In this document: piece after piece, positions 10,808 through 19,097 of the stretch | Layout: each line of letters starts with the position of its first letter | How positions within the stretch are numbered: position 1 is the first letter of the stretch | Source: Janthinobacterium sp. PC23-8 | GTDB lineage: Bacteria > Pseudomonadota > Gammaproteobacteria > Burkholderiales > Burkholderiaceae_D | Assembly: GCF_002250505.1 (NCBI RefSeq) | Contig: NZ_NJGY01000001.1 | Span: 541,923-605,922 of the forward strand | DNA length: 64,000 bases | Reading direction: 5' to 3' | Made by a program: the position numbers and the translations under genes | Notes under the pieces: model-generated | What the model was told of the DNA's origin: nothing | Database searches by the model: none | Seen by the model: the letters and a program-made list of their open reading frames with translations, nothing else

Positions 10808-11056
10808 ATGCTTCAACTGCGTCCCAATTGCGAGTGCTGCGACAAAAATCTTCCGCCTGAATCCACCGAAGCTCTCATCTGTTCATTCGAGTGCACATTC
10901 TGCACAGCGTGTGCCACTTCCATCCTTGAAGGCACTTGTCCAAACTGCGGCGGTGAATTGCTTGCTCGACCTCGGCGTCCGCTGGCGAAACTTGCCAACA
11001 ACCCGGCTTCTACGCAGCGCATTTACAAGCCAGCTGGTTGCGAAAAGACGGCCTGA
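10808..11056 (+). CDS. DUF1272 domain protein (small Cys-rich, zinc-ribbon-like)
   Basis: The 82-residue product starts Met-Leu-Gln-Leu-Arg-Pro-Asn-Cys-Glu-Cys-Cys and carries further Cys-x2-Cys type pairs (Phe-Cys-Thr-Ala-Cys and Cys-Pro-Asn-Cys-Gly-Gly), matching the DUF1272 family. The cysteine spacing suggests a zinc-binding treble-clef or ribbon fold. The cellular role of the family is not known. I start it at the ATG at 10808 because the family begins here; the frame is open further upstream without resemblance. It stands alone beside the tRNA-Asn remnant. Confidence 0.85.
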   Translation: MLQLRPNCECCDKNLPPESTEALICSFECTFCTACATSILEGTCPNCGGELLARPRRPLAKLANNPASTQRIYKPAGCEKTA

Positions 11057-11291
11057 GCTAAGGCATTTCGGCCCGAAATCCCTCCCCAGTCCGCCAAACA
11101 GGCGCGCAACTTGGTCTTTATATCATCGATAACTTTTTTCGAGTGCAGGCAACTCTTTTCTCCTGAGCAAAGAATGCCAGCCCATCAAGAAAATTGGCAA
11201 CCTTACCGGTCCACAACAGCTATTTTCTCGACGTTTTCCATGTGCTTCATGCATTAATGGCCATCGCTGGCCTCGAAGACGAAATTTTGCC

Positions 11292-11390
11292 GAAAAAAAA
11301 CCCGCCAACTGAGGGCGGGTTGAATCCAATTCTTGGAGGAGTTGGAGGAGACAGATGAATTATGCTGCACTGCGCCATATTTTGCCAATC
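11292..11390 (-). ncRNA. candidate small RNA with tandem anti-Shine-Dalgarno motifs
   Basis: The minus strand reads CTCCTCC-AA-CTCCTCC (complement of 11335-11350), two perfect complements of a strong ribosome binding site, followed 13 bases later by a canonical terminator. A weak promoter, TTCCCA then TACAAA with 17 bases between, would start transcription near 11390 and give an RNA of about 100 bases. No protein gene occupies the strand. Single-stranded C-rich loops of this sort are a hallmark of Hfq-dependent or mRNA-sequestering small RNAs. Promoter and 5' end are guesses; terminator and motifs are clear. Confidence 0.5.
11293..11321 (-). terminator. intrinsic terminator of the candidate small RNA
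   Basis: A perfect 8-base stem (11299-11306 with 11314-11321) with a 7-base loop is followed on the minus strand by eight T residues (complement of 11293-11300). No annotated protein gene lies just upstream on that strand, so it must serve another transcript. Confidence 0.85.
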
Positions 11391-11590
11391 ATCATTTGTA
11401 ATGAGATGTATCACAGCTGGGAATGAGACTGTTGCTGGTGGCGAGCAATGGCGCGTGCGCCGGCACTGCTACGTGCTAGCGGGCTTGCAGAATCGTACAA
11501 CTAGGGGACTGGCGCGCGCTTTTGACCGGCAGTCGAGTTCGGCCCTGTACGCGGCGCCACCGGGATGGCCACCGGAGTGCATGTAAACAA

Positions 11591-11616
11591 CAAAGGCCTT
11601 CCGAAGAAGGCCTTTG
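11591..11616 (-). terminator. terminator of tRNA-Asn copy 2
   Basis: A perfect 11-base stem (11591-11601 with 11606-11616) closes a CGAA loop, 17 bases beyond the CCA end of the tRNA. The minus strand has TTTG after the stem but no long T tract. Confidence 0.75.
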
Positions 11617-11633
11617 TAATCAACGCTTTATTC

Positions 11634-11709
11634 TGGCTCCCCGACCTGGACTCGAACCAGGGACCTGCGGATTAACAGTCCGTCGCTCTACCAACTGAGC
11701 TATCAGGGA
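11634..11709 (-). tRNA. tRNA-Asn (anticodon GTT), copy 2
   Basis: A 76-base cloverleaf with anticodon GTT and encoded CCA, identical to copies 1 and 3. It is flanked by its own promoter and terminator and so is transcribed alone. Confidence 0.97.
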
Positions 11710-11720
11710 AAAGAGGCCGC

Positions 11721-11749
11721 ATTATATACAGCGATTTTTCAACTGTCCA
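11721..11749 (-). promoter_or_regulatory. promoter of tRNA-Asn copy 2
   Basis: On the minus strand TGGACA (11744-11749) and TATAAT (11721-11726) are separated by 17 bases, the same arrangement as before copy 1. Confidence 0.8.
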
Positions 11750-11779
11750 GATTCTCGCAAGAAAATTTTAAAGATGCGC

Positions 11780-12106
11780 TCAGCCCGGCACTTCCTGCGG
11801 GAAATAATCAAACACCAGCACCCGCGCCAGCCACGGCTTCAACAGTTCGACAAAGGCCAGGTGGGCCGGATGGGACAGGTAGACGTCGCGGGCGGCGACG
11901 CCGGCGAAGGTCAGGGTGAAGCAATCGGTGTAGCCGTCGTCGAGGCCTTCCGGGCTGACGTTCGGCCCCCACTCGAATTGCAGCACGCCGGGCACGCTGT
12001 CTTTCAGCAGGGAAAACTCGCACACGAGCTCGGCGTGTTTGGCGGGCGTGATGTCGCTGTTCAATTCGCACAGGACGATATGGCGCAAGGCGGCGGTGCA
12101 GGTCAT
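11780..12106 (-). CDS. Dabb-family (stress-responsive A/B barrel) protein
   Basis: The 108-residue product is a single Dabb domain. It has the family's opening Leu-Arg-His-Ile-Val-Leu, a central Gly-Pro-Asn-Val-Ser-Pro-Glu-Gly and Asp-Cys-Phe-Thr-Leu-Thr-Phe, and the late Tyr-Leu-Ser-His-Pro-Ala-His. Such ferredoxin-like proteins dimerise into a small barrel; some members are cyclases or stress proteins, most are uncharacterised. The gene lies alone between two tRNA-Asn genes. Confidence 0.85.
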   Translation of the reverse strand: MTCTAALRHIVLCELNSDITPAKHAELVCEFSLLKDSVPGVLQFEWGPNVSPEGLDDGYTDCFTLTFAGVAARDVYLSHPAHLAFVELLKPWLARVLVFDYFPQEVPG

Positions 12107-12229
12107 GGTGGCTATCCTTCTCGTAACGTCTGGAAAGGATAGCGCAAATCGGCAAAGCGGGTGGCGGGGTGTAAAAGATGGTTTGCCGCCAAGCCCGGCA
12201 CCCGCTGGAAAAGTGGCGCTGAAAATGAA

Positions 12230-12255
12230 AAAGCCACGTTTTTCAACGTGGCTTT
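12230..12255 (-). terminator. terminator of tRNA-Asn copy 3
   Basis: A perfect 11-base stem (12230-12240 with 12245-12255) with a 4-base loop lies 7 bases beyond the CCA end of copy 3. The A-rich run at 12221-12230 gives a T-rich tail on the minus strand. Confidence 0.8.
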
Positions 12256-12262
12256 CAAATTC

Positions 12263-12338
12263 TGGCTCCCCGACCTGGACTCGAACCAGGGACCTGCGGA
12301 TTAACAGTCCGTCGCTCTACCAACTGAGCTATCAGGGA
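12263..12338 (-). tRNA. tRNA-Asn (anticodon GTT), copy 3
   Basis: A 76-base cloverleaf with anticodon GTT and encoded CCA, identical to copies 1 and 2, transcribed from its own promoter. Confidence 0.97.
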
Positions 12339-12349
12339 AAAGAGGCAAT

Positions 12350-12378
12350 ATTATATGTCGTTTATTTCATATTTGCAA
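12350..12378 (-). promoter_or_regulatory. promoter of tRNA-Asn copy 3
   Basis: On the minus strand TTGCAA (12373-12378) and TATAAT (12350-12355) are 17 bases apart. The -10 box lies the same distance from the tRNA as in the other copies, but the flanking sequence has diverged. Confidence 0.75.
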
Positions 12379-12428
12379 GACTCAATTTTCAAGACCTGTT
12401 CAATACAAGCGCCACGACTTTCTACTGC

Positions 12429-12460
12429 CTTCGGCGCTGCTCTTGCAAGCAGCGCCGAAG
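12429..12460 (-). terminator. GC-rich hairpin after the aminotransferase gene
   Basis: A 13-base perfect stem (12429-12441 with 12448-12460) with a 6-base loop lies just after the aminotransferase stop codon. There is no T tract on the minus strand, so it may be a weak or Rho-assisted terminator or an mRNA-stabilising end. Confidence 0.5.
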
Positions 12461-12470
12461 AAGCAAGATC

Positions 12471-13685
12471 TTAAAGCACTTTGGCAATCGCGTCAATCAC
12501 GATGTCGATATTGCGCGAATTCAATGCCGCCACGCAGATACGCCCGGTGTCGACGGCGTAGATCGACTGCTCGCGCAGCGACGCCACCTGCTCCTTGGTC
12601 AGGCCGGAGTACGAGAACATGCCGATTTGCTGGCGCACGAATTCGAAGTCGTGGCCTGGCGCTTTTTCCTTCAGCTTTTCAACGAAGGCATTGCGCATTT
12701 CGCGGATGCGCACGCGCATGCCGGCCAGCTCTTCTTCCCACAGCTGGCGCAGTTCCGGGGTCGACAGCACGGTGGCGACCACCTTGCCGCCGTGTACTGG
12801 CGGGTTCGAGTAGTTGGTGCGCACCACGCGCTTGAGTTGCGACAGCAAACGCGTCGCTTCTTCGGCGCTCGACGCCACCACACTCAGGGCGCCGACGCGC
12901 TCGCCATACAGCGAGAACGACTTCGAGAACGAGTTCGACACCAGCAGCGGGCCGCCGGCCTGGGCAAAGCGCAGCACCACGGCGCCGTCTTCGGCGATGC
13001 CGTTGGCGAAGCCCTGGTAGGCCATGTCGAGGAACGGCACCAGGCCGCGCGAGGTGACAACGGTAATGATCTGGTCCCACTGGGCGGCGGTCAGGTCGGC
13101 GCCAGTCGGGTTGTGGCAGCAGGCGTGCAGCACCACGATGGAGCCGGCCGGCATGGTGTTCAGGCTGGCCAGCATGCCTTCGAAATTGACGCCATGGGTG
13201 GCGGCGTCGTAATAGGTGTAGTTGTTGACTACGAAACCGGCGCTTTCAAACAGCGCGCGGTGGTTTTCCCAGCTCGGGTCACTGATATAGACCTGGGCGC
13301 CGGGTGCAAAACGCTGCAGGAAGTCGGCGCCAAGCTTCAGCGCGCCCGTGCCACCGATGGCTTGCACGGTAACGGCACGGCGCTCTTGAATCACGGCGCT
13401 GTCGGCCCCAAATACCAGTTCTTGTACCGCTTTATCGTAAGCCGCAAGGCCTTCGATCGGCAGGTAGGTGCGTGGCGCGGCCTGTTCGATCAGGATCGCT
13501 TCGGCTTTGCGTACGCAAGCTAACAGAGGCACTTTGCCGTTGTCGTCATAATAAACGCCGACGCCAAGATTGATTTTAGCGGCATTCTGATCCGCGTTAA
13601 ATGCTTCGGTGATACCCAGGATCGGGTCACGTGGGGCCATCTCGATGGCGCTAAACAGACTGGCAGAAACAGTTGGGTTCGTCAT
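12471..13685 (-). CDS. aspartate/aromatic amino acid aminotransferase
   Basis: This 404-residue PLP enzyme is of aminotransferase class I (AspC/TyrB group). Visible residues are Asn-Pro-Thr-Gly (192-195), Asp220 and Tyr223 for cofactor contact, and Ser-Phe-Ser-Lys-Ser with Lys255 as the Schiff-base lysine. It transfers amino groups between aspartate or aromatic amino acids and 2-oxoglutarate. The balance between AspC and TyrB activity cannot be read from sequence; in related bacteria the gene next to uvrB is usually annotated tyrB. I chose the ATG at 13685 (Met-Thr-Asn-Pro-Thr-Val); an upstream start at 13742 would add 19 unconserved residues. It is divergent from uvrB. Confidence 0.92.
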   Translation of the reverse strand: MTNPTVSASLFSAIEMAPRDPILGITEAFNADQNAAKINLGVGVYYDDNGKVPLLACVRKAEAILIEQAAPRTYLPIEGLAAYDKAVQELVFGADSAVIQERRAVTVQAIGGTGALKLGADFLQRFAPGAQVYISDPSWENHRALFESAGFVVNNYTYYDAATHGVNFEGMLASLNTMPAGSIVVLHACCHNPTGADLTAAQWDQIITVVTSRGLVPFLDMAYQGFANGIAEDGAVVLRFAQAGGPLLVSNSFSKSFSLYGERVGALSVVASSAEEATRLLSQLKRVVRTNYSNPPVHGGKVVATVLSTPELRQLWEEELAGMRVRIREMRNAFVEKLKEKAPGHDFEFVRQQIGMFSYSGLTKEQVASLREQSIYAVDTGRICVAALNSRNIDIVIDAIAKVL

Positions 13686-13804
13686 GATAAGATTGGATTT
13701 GATTGGAAGCAGGTTCACAGCGGAGTTGTTGACAGCGCCCAAATACCGTTAATACCGCATCGGGGCCGCCAGCGGAGGTCTATTCTAACAAAGGTCTGAT
13801 TCAC

Positions 13805-15892
13805 ATGCCCGATTTATCCAACGTCAACGACGCCGAACCGACAGTCGTTACCTTTCCCGACTCGCCGTTCAAGCTGCACCAGCCCTTCCTGCCGGCCGGC
13901 GACCAGCCGACCGCGATCGCCCAATTGTCCGAAGGCATAGCCGATGGCCTGGCCTTCCAGACCCTGCTCGGCGTGACCGGTTCGGGCAAGACCTATACGA
14001 TGGCCAACGTGATCGCGCGCATGGGCCGGCCGGCCATCATCTTCGCGCCGAACAAGACGCTGGCCGCGCAGCTGTACAGCGAGTTTCGCGATTTCTTCCC
14101 GCAAAACGCGGTCGAATACTTCGTCAGCTACTACGATTACTACCAGCCGGAAGCGTATGTGCCGCAGCGCGACCTGTTCATCGAGAAAGACTCCTCGATC
14201 AACGAGCATATCGAACAGATGCGCCTGTCGTGCACCAAGTCGCTGATGGAGCGGCGCGACGTGGTGATCGTTGCCACCGTCTCGGCCATCTACGGTATCG
14301 GCAATCCCAACGAATACCACCAGATGATTCTGACCCTGCGCGTGAAGGACAAGGTGAGCCAGCGCGACGTGATTGCGCGCCTGATCCAGATGCAATATAC
14401 GCGCAACGAGGTCGACTTTGGCCGCGGCACCTTCCGCGTGCGCGGCGACACCATCGACATCTTCCCGGCCGAACACGCCGAGCTGGCGGTGCGCCTGGAA
14501 ATGTTTGATGACGAGATCGAATCGATCCAGCTGTTCGACCCGCTGACGGGCCGCGTGCGGCAGAAGATTCCGCGCTTTACGGTGTATCCGGGATCGCACT
14601 ATGTGACGCCGCGCTCGACCGTGCTGCGCGCCGTCGAGACCATCAAGGACGAGCTGCGCGAACGGCTGGAATTTTTCCGCAAGGAAAACAAGCTGATCGA
14701 AGAGCAGCGGCTGGAACAGCGCACCCGTTTCGACCTGGAAATGATGGCCGAGATCGGCTTTACCAAAGGCATCGAGAACTACTCGCGCCACCTGTCCGGC
14801 GCCCTGCCCGGCCAGCCGCCGCCGACCCTGGTCGACTACCTGCCGGCTGACGCCATCATGTTCCTCGACGAGTCGCACGTGCTGACGGGCCAGCTCAGCG
14901 CCATGTACAACGGCGACCGTTCGCGCAAGACCAACCTGGTCGACTATGGCTTTCGCCTGCCGTCGGCGCTCGACAACCGGCCCTTGAAATTCGAGGAATT
15001 CGAACAGAAGATGCGGCAGACGATTTTTGTCTCGGCCACGCCGGCCGAGTACGAAAGACAGCACTCCGACCAGGTGGTGGAACAGGTGGTGCGCCCGACC
15101 GGCCTGGTCGACCCGCAGATCATCGTGCGCCCGGCCAGCAGCCAGGTCGACGACCTGATGTCGGAAATCGTCGAGCGCATCAAAAAGGACGAGCGCGTGC
15201 TGGTCACCACGCTGACCAAGCGCATGTCCGAGCAACTGACCGAATACCTGAGCGACCATGGCATCAAGGTGCGCTACCTGCACAGCGATATCGAAACCGT
15301 CGAGCGCGTGGAGATTTTGCGCGACCTGCGCCTGGGCACGTTCGACGTGCTGGTCGGCATCAATCTGCTGCGCGAGGGCCTCGATTTGCCCGAAGTGTCA
15401 CTGGTGGCGATACTCGACGCCGACAAGGAAGGCTTCTTGCGCTCCGAGCGCAGCCTGATCCAGACCATCGGCCGCGCCGCGCGCAACCTGAACGGCACGG
15501 CGATTTTGTACGGCGACCGCATCACCGACTCGATGCGCCGCGCCATCGACGAGACGGAACGGCGCCGCGCCAAGCAGATCGCCTTCAATACCGCCAACAA
15601 CATCATCCCGATCGGCGTGAAAAAATCGATCCGCGAGATGATCGACGGCGTCTACAGCCCGCAGGAAGCGCGCGAAAACCTGCAGGTGGCGCAGGAAACG
15701 GCCAAGTTCGAAGCGATGAGCGAGAAACAGGTCAGCAAGGAAATCAAGCGCCTGGAAAAACTGATGGTCGACCACGCCAAGAACCTGGAGTTCGAAAAAG
15801 CGGCGCAGGTGCGCGACCAGCTGCATATGCTCAAGCAGCAGCTGTTCGGCGCGCCGGGCACCGACAATGTGACGTCGATCCTGGGCAAGTAG
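13805..15892 (+). CDS. uvrB: excinuclease ABC subunit B
   Basis: UvrB (695 residues) is the central damage-verifying subunit of nucleotide excision repair. It receives DNA from UvrA and recruits UvrC. Walker A Gly-Val-Thr-Gly-Ser-Gly-Lys-Thr is at 56-63, followed by the beta-hairpin motif [10 protein letters not shown], the DESH helicase motif II, and helicase motif VI around Gln-Thr-Ile-Gly-Arg-Ala-Ala-Arg. The C-terminal UVR domain carries Leu-Glu-Phe-Glu-Lys-Ala-Ala. A perfect -35 TTGACA (13729-13734) with TAATAC 15 bases on (13750-13755) is a possible promoter. No LexA-type CTGT-N8-ACAG palindrome is visible, so SOS control is not supported. Confidence 0.98.
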   Translation: MPDLSNVNDAEPTVVTFPDSPFKLHQPFLPAGDQPTAIAQLSEGIADGLAFQTLLGVTGSGKTYTMANVIARMGRPAIIFAPNKTLAAQLYSEFRDFFPQNAVEYFVSYYDYYQPEAYVPQRDLFIEKDSSINEHIEQMRLSCTKSLMERRDVVIVATVSAIYGIGNPNEYHQMILTLRVKDKVSQRDVIARLIQMQYTRNEVDFGRGTFRVRGDTIDIFPAEHAELAVRLEMFDDEIESIQLFDPLTGRVRQKIPRFTVYPGSHYVTPRSTVLRAVETIKDELRERLEFFRKENKLIEEQRLEQRTRFDLEMMAEIGFTKGIENYSRHLSGALPGQPPPTLVDYLPADAIMFLDESHVLTGQLSAMYNGDRSRKTNLVDYGFRLPSALDNRPLKFEEFEQKMRQTIFVSATPAEYERQHSDQVVEQVVRPTGLVDPQIIVRPASSQVDDLMSEIVERIKKDERVLVTTLTKRMSEQLTEYLSDHGIKVRYLHSDIETVERVEILRDLRLGTFDVLVGINLLREGLDLPEVSLVAILDADKEGFLRSERSLIQTIGRAARNLNGTAILYGDRITDSMRRAIDETERRRAKQIAFNTANNIIPIGVKKSIREMIDGVYSPQEARENLQVAQETAKFEAMSEKQVSKEIKRLEKLMVDHAKNLEFEKAAQVRDQLHMLKQQLFGAPGTDNVTSILGK

Positions 15893-15919
15893 CCGTCCGC
15901 GTCAAGCATCTTATCGGGA

Positions 15920-16085
15920 TTACGGTAACGAGTAATCGAGGTCATAAAAATGCTGGCAGTCCTCGATGCGGATGGCCATTGTGCCGCCGATGCCCTCAAG
16001 TTGCACGGCGCCGCAATGCGCCACGATCACGATGGACAGCTCCTGTCTGCCATCGAATCGGGCAAACTGCGCTATGCGATTTCAT
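15920..16085 (-). pseudogene. small reading frame interrupted by a frameshift
   Basis: The ATG at 16085 has a textbook GGAGGAA site 3 bases before it, yet its frame gives only a 29-residue unlikely peptide. The neighbouring frame, entered within 15 bases of the ATG, is open to a TAA at 15920-15922. It encodes about 53 residues of natural composition, ending in Arg-Ile-Glu-Asp-Cys-Gln-His-Phe-Tyr-Asp-Leu-Asp-Tyr-Ser-Leu-Pro. One base removed near the start would join them into a protein of about 55 residues. This is either a recently broken small gene, a sequencing error, or chance. I do not recognise the family. Confidence 0.4.
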
Positions 16086-16109
16086 GACTTCCTCCATCAG
16101 AACGACAAC

Positions 16110-16910
16110 TCATGTCGTCGCGATAGTCGCTTTGCTGTTGCAGGCCGCAAGCCACCCCAGCCCCTCCTCGGTACGCCCGCGCGGACGGTATTCGCAGCCG
16201 ATCCAGCCTTCGTAGCCCAGCTCGTCGAGCAGCCGGTACAGATACGGGTAATTGACTTCGCCGTCGTCCGGTTCATTGCGCGCCGGGACGCTGGCGATCT
16301 GCACGTGGCCGATGCCATCGAAGTGTTTTTTGAACGTCGTGGCGAGGTCGCCCTCGACGATCTGCGCATGGTAAAAATCCATCTGCACCTTGACGTTGGG
16401 CGCGCCCGATGCAAGGCGCAAGGCATGGCCCTGGGCCTGGGTGACGAGGAAGTAACCGGGCATGTCGCGGCCGTTGATCGGTTCGATCATGATCTCGATG
16501 CCATGCGCGCCGGCGGCCGTGGCGGCGTATTGCAGATTGGCCAGATAGGTAGCGCGGTGCGGCGCCAGGTCGGCGCCGCCCGGCACCAGCCCCGCCATCA
16601 TGTGCAGGCGCGGGGTGCCCAGCGCCAGCGCATAGTCGATGGCCTGCGCCACGCCGGCGCGAAACTCTTCCTCGCGCCCCGGCAGCGAAGCGAGGCCGCG
16701 CTCGCCGGCCGCCCAGTCGCCCGGCGGCAGGTTGAACAGCACGTTCTGCAGGCCATGCTCGCGCAGCCAGAGCGCCACATCCTGCGCCGCATGCTCATAG
16801 GGGAACAGGAATTCGACACCCTGGAAGCCGGCCCTGGCGGCGGCGGCAAAGCGCTGCGGGAACGGCACTTCATTGAACATCATGGTGAGATTGGCGGCAA
16901 AGCGGGGCAT
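16110..16910 (-). CDS. hyi: hydroxypyruvate isomerase family protein (Hyi/OtnI-like)
   Basis: The 266-residue product is a TIM-barrel sugar isomerase of the xylose-isomerase-like AP endonuclease 2 family, close to hydroxypyruvate isomerase and 2-oxo-tetronate isomerase. Marks are Phe-Ala-Ala-Asn-Leu at the start, Glu-Pro-Ile-Asn with the predicted catalytic glutamate, Gln-Met-Asp-Phe-Tyr-His, and Trp-Ile-Gly-Cys-Glu-Tyr near the end. Hyi interconverts hydroxypyruvate and tartronate semialdehyde in glyoxylate metabolism. Its usual partners gcl and glxR are not in the window, so the exact substrate is open. The ATG at 16910 has a GGAGA site upstream; a longer frame to 17219 runs into the LysR gene and is rejected. 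Confidence 0.85.
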   Translation of the reverse strand: MPRFAANLTMMFNEVPFPQRFAAAARAGFQGVEFLFPYEHAAQDVALWLREHGLQNVLFNLPPGDWAAGERGLASLPGREEEFRAGVAQAIDYALALGTPRLHMMAGLVPGGADLAPHRATYLANLQYAATAAGAHGIEIMIEPINGRDMPGYFLVTQAQGHALRLASGAPNVKVQMDFYHAQIVEGDLATTFKKHFDGIGHVQIASVPARNEPDDGEVNYPYLYRLLDELGYEGWIGCEYRPRGRTEEGLGWLAACNSKATIATT

Positions 16911-16963
16911 GCGGGTCTCCTTGATTTTGTGCACTGGGTTTGACAGTGTATGCCAGGCGCCGC

Positions 16964-17878
16964 TCACGCCGGCCGCCGCTGCTTGATGATATTCTCGGCC
17001 AGCATGTCGAACAGGGTGCGCGCGGCCGGCGCCATCGCATGGCGATGCTTGCTGATCAGGCCGAGCGTGCGCTTGACGGCGGGATTGACGAGCGGCACGC
17101 CGACGACCATGCTTTGCCGCTCCGGCAAGATGGACAGCGCCGGCACCGCCGCCACGCCCAGGCCCGACTCCACCAGCGCCAGCACGCCGGACACATGGTT
17201 GATCTCGCACGAGATCCACGGGTGCTTTTCGACGCCGGACAGCGCAGCGTCGAGCACGCTGCGGTTGCCGCTCGACTTGGCCACCGCGATATAGCGTTCA
17301 TTGACCGTATCCTTCCAGCTCAGCTTCTTGCGTTTGGCCAGCGGGTGGTCGTGCCGCATCGCCAGCACATAGCTCTCGACAAAGATGGGCTGGAAAAGGA
17401 TCTCGGAATTTTCCGCGCCCGTGAAGCAGATGCCGAAGTCCGCCTCGCCGGCCAGCACGAGGTTGAGCACGTCCTGCGCGCTTTCGTCATGCACGCGCAC
17501 GCGGATTTTCGGAAACTGCGTGCTGAAGCGCTTGAGCACAGCGGGCAAAAAATGCCACACGGCCGACGGCACGCAGGCGAGCGTCACCGTGCCGGTGCGG
17601 TGGGCTGCCAGGTCGGCCACTCCCAGCACGGCGTCCTCCAGGCCGTTGAGCGCATCGCGCACATTGACCAGGAACACCTGCCCGACATTGGTCAGCTGCA
17701 CGCGCCGCGTGGTGCGCTCGAACAGCCTGACCCCCAGCGCATCTTCCAGTTTTTCAATCCGGCGGCTCAGCGCAGGCTGCGACAGGAACAAATCGGCCGC
17801 GGCGTGGCGGAAGCTGTTGCGCTCGGCCACGGCGACAAAGGCCTGCAAATCATGAAGCTCGTAATTGATGCGTTGCAT
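16964..17878 (-). CDS. LysR-family transcriptional regulator
   Basis: This 304-residue regulator has an N-terminal winged helix-turn-helix (about residues 8-65, with [11 protein letters not shown]) and a periplasmic-binding-protein-like effector domain from about residue 95. It is divergent from the porin gene with 110 bases between, the classical arrangement for a LysR protein that controls both itself and its neighbour. The likely regulon is the porin, binding protein and MFS genes on the plus strand, perhaps also the isomerase gene downstream of it. The effector is unknown; an organic acid is likely from the transporter type. Confidence 0.92.
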   Translation of the reverse strand: MQRINYELHDLQAFVAVAERNSFRHAAADLFLSQPALSRRIEKLEDALGVRLFERTTRRVQLTNVGQVFLVNVRDALNGLEDAVLGVADLAAHRTGTVTLACVPSAVWHFLPAVLKRFSTQFPKIRVRVHDESAQDVLNLVLAGEADFGICFTGAENSEILFQPIFVESYVLAMRHDHPLAKRKKLSWKDTVNERYIAVAKSSGNRSVLDAALSGVEKHPWISCEINHVSGVLALVESGLGVAAVPALSILPERQSMVVGVPLVNPAVKRTLGLISKHRHAMAPAARTLFDMLAENIIKQRRPA

Positions 17879-17988
17879 GCATTAATTCCCGGAAAAATTG
17901 CAATTATCAAATTATGCCATTTCAACGATGATGGGGGACGAATGATGAGCCTCATCAAGAAGGCACCATCCACAACAAGGGAGACATA
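17879..17988. promoter_or_regulatory. divergent LysR/porin control region
   Basis: These 110 bases separate the start codons of the LysR gene and the porin gene. An AT-rich partial dyad around 17895-17915 (AATTGCAATT plus TCAAATTATG) contains T-N11-A type LysR sites. A GGGAG ribosome binding site lies just before the porin ATG. Binding is inferred from layout only. Confidence 0.5.
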
Positions 17989-19080
17989 ATGCGACAGTAT
18001 TGTACGTTCGCGCTATTGCTTGCGGCCAACGGCACCTGCCTGGCCCAGAGCAGCGCGGTTTTCTATGGCATCGCCGATGTCGGCGCGCGCTATACCAACG
18101 GCTTGAACGCTGCCAACGCCCCGACACCCGGCGGCGGCACGCCGTCGCTCAGCAGCGGCGTCAACAACACCAGCCGCTGGGGAGTGCACGGCCAGGAGGA
18201 TCTCGGCGCCGGCTGGCAGGCGCTGTACCGGCTGGAGGGCGGGCTCAATCTGGATGCAGGCACTGCGGCCAAATCCGACAAGCTGTTCGACCGCCAGGCC
18301 TGGGTCGGACTGAAGTCGCCGCTGGGCTCGGTCTACCTGGGACGCCAGGCGACCTTGATCTCCGACGCCATCGCGCCAGTCGACCCGCTCGGCGTGCGCT
18401 ACGCCTCGTTTAACCCCAACGTCAATATCACCGGCTTGAGCAATACCGCTTTCGGCCGGCATGCGTTCGGCCAGCAATACGGTACCAGCGGCTATGCCGA
18501 CAACTTCTACCGGCTCGACAATATGGTGAAATACAGCACCACGGTCGGACCGGTGGTGGCGCGCGCCGCGTATTCCTTCGGCGAGGTGGCCGGCAACACG
18601 TCGGCCATGTCGACCTGGGGCGGCGCCCTGACCTACCGGCAGGACGCTCTGGCCGTGTCCGGCGCGGTGATGCGTTTTCATAATCGCGACAACCGCAGCC
18701 TCGACGCCGCCACTGTGGGCGCGGCCTACAAGGTCGATGCCTGGCAGTTCAAGGCCAACGTGGGCGTCAACCGCGCCGATGTCGGCGTCGGCAAGTCCGT
18801 GCGGCAGGGCGTGTTATCGGCCGGCGTGAGCCGCCAGTTTGCGCCCGACCTGCTGCTCACGACTGCGTACTACAAGGTGCGGCGAACCGCCACCGGCTAC
18901 GTCGACGACGGCTTCCAGCGCGCCTTTGCCTACCTTGAAAAGTCGCTCTCGCCACGCTCGACCGTGTACATTGAATCGGATTACACCTTGTGGCAAGGCG
19001 ATGCCGCCGGCGTCACTGCGGGCCGCGCCAATGACCGCCACGGCCTGGGCCTGACGCTCGGCCTCATGCATAAATTTTAA
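17989..19080 (+). CDS. Gram-negative general porin (betaproteobacterial type)
   Basis: The 363-residue protein has a signal peptide ending near Cys-Leu-Ala (residue 19) and a mature part that opens Ser-Ser-Ala-Val-Phe-Tyr-Gly-Ile-Ala-Asp. It shows alternating beta-strand pattern, the porin motif Gly-Ser-Val-Tyr-Leu-Gly-Arg-Gln near residue 110, and a C-terminal phenylalanine for recognition by the BAM complex. It belongs to the Burkholderia/Neisseria-type trimeric 16-strand porins and would let small hydrophilic, probably anionic solutes cross the outer membrane. It is the first gene of the porin-binding protein-MFS cluster. Confidence 0.9.
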   Translation: MRQYCTFALLLAANGTCLAQSSAVFYGIADVGARYTNGLNAANAPTPGGGTPSLSSGVNNTSRWGVHGQEDLGAGWQALYRLEGGLNLDAGTAAKSDKLFDRQAWVGLKSPLGSVYLGRQATLISDAIAPVDPLGVRYASFNPNVNITGLSNTAFGRHAFGQQYGTSGYADNFYRLDNMVKYSTTVGPVVARAAYSFGEVAGNTSAMSTWGGALTYRQDALAVSGAVMRFHNRDNRSLDAATVGAAYKVDAWQFKANVGVNRADVGVGKSVRQGVLSAGVSRQFAPDLLLTTAYYKVRRTATGYVDDGFQRAFAYLEKSLSPRSTVYIESDYTLWQGDAAGVTAGRANDRHGLGLTLGLMHKF

Positions 19081-19097
19081 CAACAGGAGAAAGCACC

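Noticed and set aside
11362-11586. 74-residue plus-strand frame between the small-RNA terminator and tRNA-Asn copy 2
   Set aside because: No ribosome binding site and no protein-like pattern. The end runs to the tRNA terminator.
13686-13804. SOS (LexA) box before uvrB
   Set aside because: No CTGT-N8-ACAG or near match is present in the interval; only a sigma-70-like -35 is clear.
16911-17219. N-terminal extension of the hydroxypyruvate isomerase frame
   Set aside because: The extra residues are Arg/Ala/Gly-rich, overlap the LysR gene, and the ATG at 16910 has a good ribosome binding site and family start.
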